From Terrimesophilobacter sp963702165 (GTDB lineage Bacteria; Actinomycetota; Actinomycetes; Actinomycetales; Microbacteriaceae), in NCBI GenBank assembly GCA_963702165.1, contig OY969722.1:62001-126000 (forward strand): a DNA stretch of 64,000 bases, in the 5' to 3' direction. The first letter of the stretch is position 1, and every line of letters starts with the position of its first letter. Made by a program: the position numbers and the translations under genes. The notes beneath the pieces are model-generated. The model was not told the origin of the DNA, did no database searches, and was given only the letters and a program-made list of their open reading frames with translations. This document shows positions 48,674 through 55,885 of this stretch, piece by piece.

Positions 48674-49312
48674 TCAGATGTCGAGTTCGTCGCCGGGTTC
48701 GAGGGGGAAGAACTCGCCGCCGACCGCCTCGGTGGAGAGCTTCACGCGCGCGTTCGAGAGGTCCTTGCCCGCCTTGGACAGCACCATCTCGTGCACCGTG
48801 AAGCTGCGCCGCGGCTTCACCTCGGCGACGAAGTCCATCGCCTCGGCGATCTTCATCCACGGAGCCGCTGCCGGTACCGCGAGGGTGTCGACCTCGATCC
48901 CCTCGGGCACGGTGAACGAGTCGCCCGCGTAGTAGAGCAGGTCGTTCACCAGGACGCCGACGTTGTCGACCACCGGGATGCTGGAGTGGATGACTGCGTG
49001 CTCACTGCCGAAGAAACGCAGCGTGAAGGGCTCGACCTCGACGGTGTCGCCGGCGCTGACCGCTTCGACCTTGAAACCGTGGGCCGCGTCGACCACCCCT
49101 TGCGGGCCGAAGATTCGCGCATCCGGACTCTGCTTCAGGATGTGCTCGAGCTGGTCGGCCGTCCAGTGGTCGGCGTGCTCGTGGGTGATCACGATGGCGC
49201 GCACGTTGTTGGTGCCGACCAGCAGGGTGGTCCAGTTGCCGGGATCGATCACCAGGCTGCTGCCGCCCTGGTCCAGTACGAGGCAGGAGTGCTCATGCTT
49301 AGTGATTCTCAT
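48674..49312 (-). CDS. Metallo-beta-lactamase-fold hydrolase (UlaG/YtkL-like)
   Basis: A 212-residue protein: MRITKHEHSCLVLDQGGSSLVIDPGNW, the zinc motif ITHEHADHW (HxHxDH, about residues 44-52), the FFGSEHAVIHSSIP and YYAGDSF motifs of the UlaG-like branch, and the C-terminal FTVHEMVLSKAGKD. Members hydrolyse cyclic phosphodiesters or lactones, and this one's substrate is unknown. ATG 49312 is chosen because a -10 (TATTCT) ends 6 bases upstream. It is divergent from the lipid kinase gene. Confidence 0.87.
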   Translation of the reverse strand: MRITKHEHSCLVLDQGGSSLVIDPGNWTTLLVGTNNVRAIVITHEHADHWTADQLEHILKQSPDARIFGPQGVVDAAHGFKVEAVSAGDTVEVEPFTLRFFGSEHAVIHSSIPVVDNVGVLVNDLLYYAGDSFTVPEGIEVDTLAVPAAAPWMKIAEAMDFVAEVKPRRSFTVHEMVLSKAGKDLSNARVKLSTEAVGGEFFPLEPGDELDI

Positions 49313-49318
49313 GAGCAC

Positions 49319-49324
49319 AGAATA
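49319..49324 (-). promoter_or_regulatory. -10 element of a leaderless promoter (MBL-fold hydrolase)
   Basis: TATTCT on the minus strand, 6 bases before ATG 49312. Confidence 0.6.
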
Positions 49325-49398
49325 CTGAGCGCGACCGTGAAGACGCCGGAGCGGTCTGCCCCCGCTCTGGGGCGAATCGTGGGCATCCGGATTCCCGT

Positions 49399-49404
49399 CA
49401 TAAT
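49399..49404 (+). promoter_or_regulatory. -10 element of a leaderless promoter (lipid kinase gene)
   Basis: CATAAT ends 6 bases before ATG 49411, which lacks a ribosome site. It is divergent from the promoter at 49319-49324. Confidence 0.55.
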
Positions 49405-49410
49405 CGTGGG

Positions 49411-50343
49411 ATGGTTACGACGGGGGCAAAGCGGATCGTCGTTGCCATCAACCCGAATGCGAGCTTCGGCAAGAGCCGCGCTGTCGGCCCGGCGGTCGTG
49501 CACACGCTGCGTGCGGCCGGCCACGAGGTGATCTCGCTCACCGAGCCGGACTACGACCAGCTGCGCATCGTCGCCGAGCGCGAGGTTCGCCGCAAGCCGG
49601 ACGCACTCGTTGTGGTCGGCGGGGACGGCATGGTCAACCTGGGCGTGAACCTGGTGGTGAACACCAAGGTTCCGTTGGGGATCGTGCCGTCGGGCACCGG
49701 CAACGACATGTCGCGCGGGTTGGGCATTCCGGTGGGGAACACCGAGCTGGCCATTGACGCGCTGCTGGACGCACTCGAACACAAGCCGCGGGTGATCGAC
49801 GCCGGACGCATGCGCCACGCCGATGGCGAGAGCTGGTTCGCGTGCGTGTTCTCGGCCGGGTTCGACGCGATCGTCAACGAGCGCGCCAACCTGATGCGCT
49901 GGCCGCGGGGGAGGAGTCGCTACAACCTCGCCCTGCTGCGGGAACTGGCGGCGCTGAAGCCGATCCGGTATCGGCTTGAACTCGACGGTGAGCCGCTGGA
50001 GACTGACGCGGTGCTGGTCGCGGTCGCCAACAACGTCAGCCTGGGCGGCGGTATGCGGATCACCCCGGATGCCCTCCTCGACGACGGCCTCTTCGACGTG
50101 CTGATCGTGCAGCCGCTGTCGCGCACGGCGTTCCTGCGTATCTTCCCGCGCGTGTTCAAGGGGACGCACGTCAGCGACGCGCGCGTGGACATCCGGCGCG
50201 CCCGCCATGTGCGCGTGGATGCGGACGGCATCGTGGCCTATGCCGACGGCGAGCGGATCGCGGCGCTGCCGGTTGAGGTCGATGTGGTGCCGGATGCGCT
50301 GCGCATCCTTGCGAAGGCGCCGTCGCGCTTGAGCCGCAACTAG
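49411..50343 (+). CDS. Diacylglycerol/lipid kinase-family protein (DagK/YegS-like)
   Basis: A 310-residue DAGK-catalytic-domain protein: IVVAINPNASFGKSR, the nucleotide-binding loop VVGGDGMVNLG (about residues 68-78), LGIVPSGTGNDMSRGLGI (about 90-107), CVFSAGFDAIVNERAN, and C-terminal VDADGIVAYADGERI. It phosphorylates diacylglycerol or a related lipid at the membrane; mycobacterial relatives supply phosphatidic acid. Its stop overlaps the stop of the convergent lipoprotein gene (CTAG). Confidence 0.92.
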   Translation: MVTTGAKRIVVAINPNASFGKSRAVGPAVVHTLRAAGHEVISLTEPDYDQLRIVAEREVRRKPDALVVVGGDGMVNLGVNLVVNTKVPLGIVPSGTGNDMSRGLGIPVGNTELAIDALLDALEHKPRVIDAGRMRHADGESWFACVFSAGFDAIVNERANLMRWPRGRSRYNLALLRELAALKPIRYRLELDGEPLETDAVLVAVANNVSLGGGMRITPDALLDDGLFDVLIVQPLSRTAFLRIFPRVFKGTHVSDARVDIRRARHVRVDADGIVAYADGERIAALPVEVDVVPDALRILAKAPSRLSRN

Positions 50344-50789
50344 CTGTCGATGCGGCCCGGGTTGGTGGACACGCAGGTGTAGACCTGGTCGCCGTCGGCA
50401 TCCTTGTCGTCGGCCGGGAAGACCATGAAGGTCTGCTCCGGCCGGGTCTCGAAGGTGCCCGCGGTCTTGAAGTCGGTGAACGCTGGTTCGCACGCGGCGT
50501 TGACCGCGTTCTGCAGCGAGCCGGCGTCGCTGATGTCGCCCTTACTGAGCACGCCCTCGTCGAGCACGATGTTGTCGTGCTCGTCGGAGCACGGCACCAC
50601 CGTCACCTCGCCTACGGTGCTGCCGTCGGGGGAGTTGAAGCTGAAGCAGTCACCGGGCATCAGGTCACGGGCCGAAATCGTGGTGCTTTCGGTGTAGCGA
50701 CCGCTGTCGTCCCGCTGTGGGCCGGTGGAGCATCCGGCCAGAATCAGGCCAATCGAGACAGCAGCCATGGCGGACAGAACGCGCTTCAA
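50340..50789 (-). CDS. Septum-formation-family lipoprotein
   Basis: A 149-residue exported protein with a lipoprotein signal (LKRVLSAMAAVSIGLILAGC, lipobox LAGC at about residues 17-20), then a Septum_form-like domain: LMPGDCFSF...VTVVPCSDEHDNIVLDEG, with paired Cys likely forming a disulfide, and a final conserved Cys in VYTCVS. TTG 50789 has GAGGGGG about 7 bases before it. The family is named from a partial link to septum formation, and its function is not firmly established. Confidence 0.83.
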   Translation of the reverse strand: MKRVLSAMAAVSIGLILAGCSTGPQRDDSGRYTESTTISARDLMPGDCFSFNSPDGSTVGEVTVVPCSDEHDNIVLDEGVLSKGDISDAGSLQNAVNAACEPAFTDFKTAGTFETRPEQTFMVFPADDKDADGDQVYTCVSTNPGRIDS

Positions 50790-50888
50790 TGAGACCCCCT
50801 CGGTATACAACCTGTCGAGCTTGGCAGAAGCAGGGCCGTTTTGGAGGGCGGGCGCGCCGTGTGGCATACTCTATGAGTTGTGCGACGC

Positions 50889-50964
50889 GGCCCCATCGTA
50901 TAGCGGCCTAGTACGCCGCCCTCTCACGGCGGTAACGCGGGTTCGAATCCCGCTGGGGTCACCA
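50889..50964 (+). tRNA. tRNA-Glu (anticodon CTC), CCA encoded
   Basis: The acceptor GGCCCCA (50889-50895) pairs with TGGGGTC (50954-50960). The anticodon stem CCGCC/GGCGG encloses CTCTCAC. Discriminator A50961 and CCA are encoded. A -10 (TACTCT) lies about 15-20 bases before the 5' end. Confidence 0.97.
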
Positions 50965-50971
50965 ACCGAAA

Positions 50972-51005
50972 GCCCCCGGACGTTCTTCGTCCGGGGGCCT
51001 CTTCA
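50972..51005 (+). terminator. Intrinsic terminator after tRNA-Glu
   Basis: An 11-bp perfect stem, GCCCCCGGACG/CGTCCGGGGGC (50972-50982/50988-50998), loop TTCTT, followed by TCTTCATCTCC. It is the clearest classical terminator in the window. Confidence 0.85.
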
Positions 51006-51099
51006 TCTCCAAGTCCTCTGCCCAGACTGCGCAAACGTGCGCAGTGAAGCCTCGAAACGCCCATTTGTGCAGTTTCGGGAGTGGCTGGGGCGCTGCTGC

Positions 51100-51750
51100 T
51101 CAGTCGCGCGTGTAGACCCACGGCAGCGTCGCGGTGTCCAAACGGTGGCGCGGGCCATCGGCATCGAGCAGGGCATCGTCGTCGTAGGCGACATCCGGGT
51201 TCCAGAGCACCGTCTTGCCCGCGAAGCGCGTCACGAACTCTGCCAGGTCGGTCGCCCGCGCTGTGGCGAGCGCATCATCCACGGTCGCATCGTCGAGTAA
51301 GCCATGCAGGGTCACCCAGGTCGGCGGGAACAGCCTCAGCTCACCCGCAGTGTGCCGCTCCAAGGCATCCGCCGGTCGTATCCACTGGAACGCGATCGCC
51401 TCATCCGGATGCAACGTGACCGGCCCCGAGACTGCCGGCGCGTAGAAGAACCAGGTCTGCATCCGCTTCGGGATGCCAGCCGGCGGTGTCCACCGCGACA
51501 CCGTCACCAGGTCGGACACGGACACGACCAGCCCGGTCTCTTCCTCCACCTCACGCACCGCAGCGACTCGCGCACTCGCCTCATCCGATCCGGCGGCATC
51601 CTCCGGATCGACCGCCCCACCCGGGAACACCCACGCCCCGGCGAACGACCCCCGATCGTGCGGCCGCTCCAACAGCAGCACCTCAAGCCCGTCTGCACCA
51701 TCACGCAGCAGCACGACCGTCGCCGCGATGCCGTGCAGTCCCTCGTCCAC
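51100..51750 (-). CDS. NUDIX hydrolase
   Basis: A 216-residue NUDIX-superfamily protein. The Nudix box begins FPGGAVDPED and ends VREVEEETGLV, with a 10-residue insertion between the two halves compared with the canonical spacing. A LACTB2/NUDT19-like C-terminal region (WFFYAPAVSGPVTLHPDEAIAFQWIRPADALER...) suggests CoA- or nucleotide-diphosphate hydrolysis. GTG 51750 is chosen because GGGAGG lies 5 bases upstream; the open frame begins at 51774. It is divergent from a metallo-hydrolase that commonly neighbours such NUDIX genes. Confidence 0.87.
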   Translation of the reverse strand: MDEGLHGIAATVVLLRDGADGLEVLLLERPHDRGSFAGAWVFPGGAVDPEDAAGSDEASARVAAVREVEEETGLVVSVSDLVTVSRWTPPAGIPKRMQTWFFYAPAVSGPVTLHPDEAIAFQWIRPADALERHTAGELRLFPPTWVTLHGLLDDATVDDALATARATDLAEFVTRFAGKTVLWNPDVAYDDDALLDADGPRHRLDTATLPWVYTRD

Positions 51751-51784
51751 TAGAGCCTCCCGATCAAGAACCACAGCCTGCCGC

Positions 51785-51790
51785 TATTGT
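51785..51790 (+). promoter_or_regulatory. -10 element of a leaderless promoter (MBL hydrolase)
   Basis: TATTGT ends 8 bases before ATG 51799, which lacks a ribosome site. Confidence 0.5.
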
Positions 51791-51798
51791 GAGCGACT

Positions 51799-52539
51799 AT
51801 GACGCGGCTCGCCCAATGCATCCTCGCCCCCAACCCCGGCCCGATGACACTGGAGGGCACCAACAGCTACATCATCGCCGCCCCGGATGCCCCAGCGACC
51901 GTCATCGTCGACCCCGGACCCCTCGACGAGGGCCACCTCGCCAAGCTCACCGCCCGCCCTGTCGAACTGGTGCTCATCACCCACCACCACTCAGACCACA
52001 CCGAGGCCAGCGCCGAACTCCACCGCCGCACGGGCGCCCCAGTGCGCGCGGCCGACCCGGCGTACTGCATCCAAGGCGACCCGCTCACTGACGGTGAGCT
52101 CATCGAAGCAGGCGGCACCAGCATCCGCGTCGTCGCCACCCCCGGCCACACCGCCGACTCGGTCTGCTTCGAACTGGCCGAAGACCGCTCGATGCTCACC
52201 GGCGACACCATCCTCGGTCGCGGCACAACCGTGATCATCCCGCCCGACGGCACCCTCGGCGACTACCTCGCAACACTCGGCAGGCTGGGCGACTTCGGCT
52301 CGCTCACCGTCCTGCCTGGCCACGGTCCCGAGCTGCCCGACCTGTCCGCGATCGCCGGTCAGTACCTCGAGCACCGGCTCGCCCGGCTCGACCAGGTGCG
52401 CGAAGTCATCGCCGGTCTGGGCAGGTCTGTCACGGTCGAAGACGTCGCCAAGGCCGTCTACCCGGATGCGCACGGCGATGTGAAGAAGGCAGCGCAGCAG
52501 TCGATCCGGGCCCAACTCGACTACCTCGCGTCCGAGTAG
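51799..52539 (+). CDS. Metallo-beta-lactamase-fold hydrolase (LACTB2-like)
   Basis: A 246-residue protein: NPGPMTLEGTNSYIIAAP, zinc motif LITHHHSDHTEAS (HxHxDH, about residues 60-65), VVATPGHTADSVCFEL, MLTGDTILGRGTTVI, TVLPGHGPELPDL and a C-terminal winged-helix-like tail (TVEDVAKAVYPDAHGDVKKAAQQSIRAQLDYL) typical of LACTB2-type ribonuclease/thioesterase relatives. It is paired divergently with a NUDIX gene, a recurrent actinobacterial arrangement. Substrate is unproven. Confidence 0.9.
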   Translation: MTRLAQCILAPNPGPMTLEGTNSYIIAAPDAPATVIVDPGPLDEGHLAKLTARPVELVLITHHHSDHTEASAELHRRTGAPVRAADPAYCIQGDPLTDGELIEAGGTSIRVVATPGHTADSVCFELAEDRSMLTGDTILGRGTTVIIPPDGTLGDYLATLGRLGDFGSLTVLPGHGPELPDLSAIAGQYLEHRLARLDQVREVIAGLGRSVTVEDVAKAVYPDAHGDVKKAAQQSIRAQLDYLASE

Positions 52540-52546
52540 CCGCCCG

Positions 52547-52632
52547 CCCTGTTGTGCAGGACATTCGGTGCGTAGCGGCCCCGGATGCCTTACAACACGC
52601 CGCGAAGGGGTCGAATGTCCTGCAGAACAGGG
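52547..52632. repeat. Long-range inverted repeat downstream of the MBL gene
   Basis: Arms of 21 bases with one mismatch: left 52547-52567 (CCCTGTTGTGCAGGACATTC plus G), right 52612-52632 (CGAATGTCCTGCAGAACAGG plus G), separated by 44 bases with no coding potential. Probably a dispersed repeat, and it could also terminate the MBL transcript before the riboswitch. Confidence 0.8.
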
Positions 52633-52718
52633 GATCTCCTGCATAACGCGATTGGGACCTGGCATCCGAATAGGCAGAGTACGAACCCGAACCCGGCGGC
52701 CGGTCGGATAGAATCGGC

Positions 52719-52830
52719 AACGCGAAGGGGAGTATCCCACTTCACCGCAATCGTCAGTACGGGCCGATCGGCTCCGGGTGCGGTGGTGCCGAAGGGCACG
52801 GGAGAGACTTTCGTCTCTTCCCGCACCGTC
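52719..52830 (+). promoter_or_regulatory. yybP-ykoY (manganese) riboswitch upstream of terC
   Basis: After a -10 (TAGAAT, 52709-52714) the leader contains GGGGAGTA and a GGGAGAGAC box (52800-52808), the two conserved loops of the yybP-ykoY class, joined by paired elements (CACTTCACCGC ... GGTGGTGCC). GGGAGAGAC can also pair with the following GTCTCTTCCC (52813-52822) as an alternative hairpin, suiting a ligand-dependent switch. TerC-family genes are classic targets of this Mn2+ riboswitch. Confidence 0.78.
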
Positions 52831-52850
52831 CCTAACGAACGGACACACCT

Positions 52851-53835
52851 TTGCAATTGCCGCTGTGGTTCGAAATCGGCTCACTGGCCGTCCTGACGCT
52901 CATCATCGTCTTCGACCTGGTGCTCGCCTTCAAACGGCCGCACGTACCCTCGACAAAGGAATCCAGCCTCTGGGTCAGCTTCTACGTCGTGCTGGCGCTG
53001 ATCTTCGCTGGCCTGATGTTCTGGTTCGGCGGCGTGCAGAAGGGCAGCGAGTTCATCGCCGGCTGGCTCACGGAGTACAGCCTCAGCATCGACAACCTGT
53101 TCGTCTTCCTGATCATCATGGGTCGCTTCGCGGTGCCGAGGAAGTACCAGCAGGAAGTGCTCATGGTCGGCATCATGATCGCCCTCGTGCTGCGCGGCAT
53201 CTTCATCCTGCTGGGCGCGCCAGCTGATCGCGAACTTCAGCTGGATCTTCTACATCTTCGGCGTTTTCCTGCTCTGGACCGCCTGGAACCAGGCGTTCAC
53301 CAGCCATGACGACGAGGCGGACAGCGAGAACAGGATCATCGGATTCCTGCGCAAGCGCATCCGCATGACCGACCAGTTCGAGGGCGGCAAGCTCCGCACG
53401 GTCATCGACGGCCAGAAGATGTTCACACCGATCCTGGCGGTGATCATCGCGTTGGGCACAACCGACCTGGTCTTCGCTGTCGACTCGATCCCGGCGATCT
53501 TCGGAATAACGCAAGACGCGTTCATCGTCTTCACCGCGAACATCTTCGCGCTCATGGGCCTGCGGCAGCTCTACTTCCTGCTCGGCGACCTCGTCGAGAA
53601 GCTCGTCTACCTGCACTACGGCATCGCTTTCATCCTCGCCTTCATCGGTGTGAAGCTCGTGTTCCACGCCCTGCACACCAACGAGGTGCCGTTCCTCAAC
53701 GGCGGTGAGCCGATTCTGTGGGTGCCGGAGATCGGCACGGGGCTGTCGCTCATCGTCATCGTCGTGGCCATGACCGTCGCGACCGTGGCGAGCCTGATCC
53801 GGATGCGCAAGGACCGCGATCGGATCAGCGGCTGA
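52851..53835 (+). pseudogene. terC: TerC-family integral membrane protein, one frameshift
   Basis: The first frame, from TTG 52851, encodes LWFEIGSLAVLTLIIVFDLVLAF...EYSLSIDNLFVFLIIMGRFAVPRKYQQEVLMVGIMIALVLRGIFILLGA. Removing one C at 53220-53221 continues into QLIANFSWIFYIFGVFLLWTAWNQ...ILAVIIALGTTDLVFAVDSIPAIFGITQDAFIVFTANIFALMGLRQLYFLL. Together these give a full-length TerC (about 327 residues) with the paired Asp-containing helices (SIDNLFV, TDLVFAVDSIP). TerC/Alx-type proteins export or distribute Mn2+, matching the upstream riboswitch. A single C in a CC run may be a sequencing error. Confidence 0.9.
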
Positions 53836-53882
53836 CCGGCACTTGCTACCCTCGTTAGGGGGCGACGCGGGGGAGGGGTTTC

Positions 53883-54746
53883 ATGACGGCTGCTGAGCAC
53901 GAGTTTGTGCTGACGTCGCCCGGTATCCGGATGCGATTCTCTGCGTCCTCGGACCGCGGCAAGGTGCGCACGGTGAACGAGGACAGCATGCTCGTCGCGC
54001 CACCGCTGTTCCTCGTCGCCGACGGGATGGGCGGCCACTCGTTCGGCGACCGCGCGAGCCAGCAGGTCATCGAGACCTTCTCTCGCGGCATCGACGACGG
54101 CAGCGTGCTCACGCCGGATCGCGTCGTCGAGCTCATCAACGAGTCGAACACCGCGGTTGTCGCGCTGACCAGCGACGATCCGGATGCCGTGTGCGGCACC
54201 ACCCTCGCCGGCGTCACCGTCGTCGAGGTCGGCATCGAGCCGCAGTACCACTGGATGGCGTTCAACGTCGGCGACTCCCGCGTCTACAGCTGGGACGGTC
54301 GCCGCCTGGAGCAGGTCACGGTCGACCACTCGGCGGTGCAGGAGCTGCTCGACCTGGGCGAAATCTCCGCCGAGGAGGCCATCGCGCATCCGCATCGCAA
54401 CGTCATCACCCGGGCGATCGGCGTCGGCGCAGAGGTGGACGCCGACATCTGGCTGCTGCCGCTGGGGGGCAGCCAAACGTTCCTGCTGTGTTCGGACGGG
54501 CTCCCCAAGGAACTCGACGACGACCTCATCGCGGGCATCCTCGCCGACGTGACCAAGCTCGCCACCGGCCAGGAGCTCGCCGACCGGCTGGTCGAGGCCG
54601 CGCTCGCCGCCGGCGGCACCGACAATGTCACGGTCGTCGTGGTGGAGGCGCAGTCCCTTGACCCTGAGCGTCTCGAAGAGGAAACCAGCGACCGCTACGC
54701 TCTCCCGAACCACCTCGAGCAGACCCGACCAAGGAAGAGAAAGTGA
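53883..54746 (+). CDS. PP2C-type Ser/Thr protein phosphatase
   Basis: A 287-residue PPM phosphatase: FSASSDRGKVRTVNEDSMLV, FLVADGMGGHSFGDRAS (metal-binding Asp/Gly), VCGTTLAGVTVVE, FNVGDSRVYSWDGRRLEQVTVDHS, LLCSDGLPKELDDD, GGTDNVTVVVVEA. All metal-binding Asp motifs are present and there is no TM helix, so it is soluble. It starts at ATG 53883 after GGGAGGGG and opens a five-gene unit with the FHA, kinase, FHA-HTH and Ig-like genes. It should reverse phosphorylation by the kinase encoded two genes later. Confidence 0.93.
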   Translation: MTAAEHEFVLTSPGIRMRFSASSDRGKVRTVNEDSMLVAPPLFLVADGMGGHSFGDRASQQVIETFSRGIDDGSVLTPDRVVELINESNTAVVALTSDDPDAVCGTTLAGVTVVEVGIEPQYHWMAFNVGDSRVYSWDGRRLEQVTVDHSAVQELLDLGEISAEEAIAHPHRNVITRAIGVGAEVDADIWLLPLGGSQTFLLCSDGLPKELDDDLIAGILADVTKLATGQELADRLVEAALAAGGTDNVTVVVVEAQSLDPERLEEETSDRYALPNHLEQTRPRKRK

Positions 54747-55885
54747 AGCAGCTCACCTACGCACCCGACTCGGCCGGCTGGCTGGCGCTCGCCGCCGACG
54801 CCCGGCTTCTCGTAGTGAAGGTGACGGATGCGTCGGTCGCCGAGCTGTACTGGCCAGCGGTGAACGAGGGCTTCCCGGCCACCGTCGACGCACTTGCCAA
54901 GGGCGGCTTCTCGGCGCTTCCGTCGTTCGCGCTGCTCGAACGCGAAGGCCCCGCGCTGCGTGTCATCGTGCGCGGCGCCGCCACCGTGCGGGTGTCGGCC
55001 ACCTCCGGCGACACCGTGCTTGATGGTGCGGCGGTGACGACGTGGACCGAATATGTCGTACCGGATGCGCTCGGCTTCGACGTGTCGATCGACGCGGCCG
55101 GAGCGTTGCCGGTGCTGCCGCTGGCCACCGGCGCGGCGTTCGCGGCGCGTCTGGTCGGGACGGTCGACGACGCGGTCTCGACCGGGAAAGAGCCGGTCAG
55201 CGCACCAGCGGCTGCTGCACCGACCCCTGCACAGGCATCCGCTGTCCCCGCCCCGTCTCAGGCATCGGTAGCACCCGCCATCGCCGAGGTGCCCGAGGCG
55301 ACGCTCAACGACGTCACCCTCAACGTGCCGGGGGCCGAGGCGCCAGACGGCGACTACGACTACCTGTTCGGCGACACGATGTATCGCAATGTCGCCGACG
55401 CGGCGGTGCATGCGCCTGAGACCCCGGAGGATGCCCTCGACCTCGTGGGGGACCACGACGGCATGACGATCGTGACCGACGACATCCGGAAGCTTCGCGG
55501 TGAGCGCAGGTCCGCACCGGCACCCGCGCGCGCGGCAGAGCCGGAGCCGACGCTGCACCTGAGCCTGTCCACCGGAACGCGTGAGCCGCTCGATGCGCCG
55601 ATCATCATCGGGCGGGCGCCGAGCGCGAGCAAGGTTTCCGGCGGCGCGCTGCCGCGACTGGTAACCATCCCGGGCGATCAGGACATCTCCCGCAACCACG
55701 CCCAGGTCACCGTCGAAGGAGGCACCGTCGTTGTCACCGACCTGCACTCGCGCAACGGCACCCAGGTGATCCTGCCCGGCAAGGCGCCGCAGCGGTTGCG
55801 GGCAGGCGAGCCCACCTCGGTCATCGTGGGAACCGTGATCGACCTGGGAGGCGGAATCACGCTCACCGTCGGGCAAGACGACTGA
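54743..55885 (+). CDS. FHA-domain protein with long N-terminal region
   Basis: A 380-residue protein. An N-terminal globular region (about residues 1-150, ending TGKEPVSAP) has no recognised family. It is followed by a Pro/Ala-rich linker and a C-terminal FHA domain (about residues 285-378): IIIGRAPSASK, DQDISRNHAQVTV, DLHSRNGTQV, with all phosphothreonine-contact residues (R, S, H, N). FHA domains bind pThr, so this is a likely reader of the neighbouring kinase. GTG 54743 overlaps the phosphatase stop, and the stop overlaps the kinase ATG. Confidence 0.88.
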   Translation: MKQLTYAPDSAGWLALAADARLLVVKVTDASVAELYWPAVNEGFPATVDALAKGGFSALPSFALLEREGPALRVIVRGAATVRVSATSGDTVLDGAAVTTWTEYVVPDALGFDVSIDAAGALPVLPLATGAAFAARLVGTVDDAVSTGKEPVSAPAAAAPTPAQASAVPAPSQASVAPAIAEVPEATLNDVTLNVPGAEAPDGDYDYLFGDTMYRNVADAAVHAPETPEDALDLVGDHDGMTIVTDDIRKLRGERRSAPAPARAAEPEPTLHLSLSTGTREPLDAPIIIGRAPSASKVSGGALPRLVTIPGDQDISRNHAQVTVEGGTVVVTDLHSRNGTQVILPGKAPQRLRAGEPTSVIVGTVIDLGGGITLTVGQDD

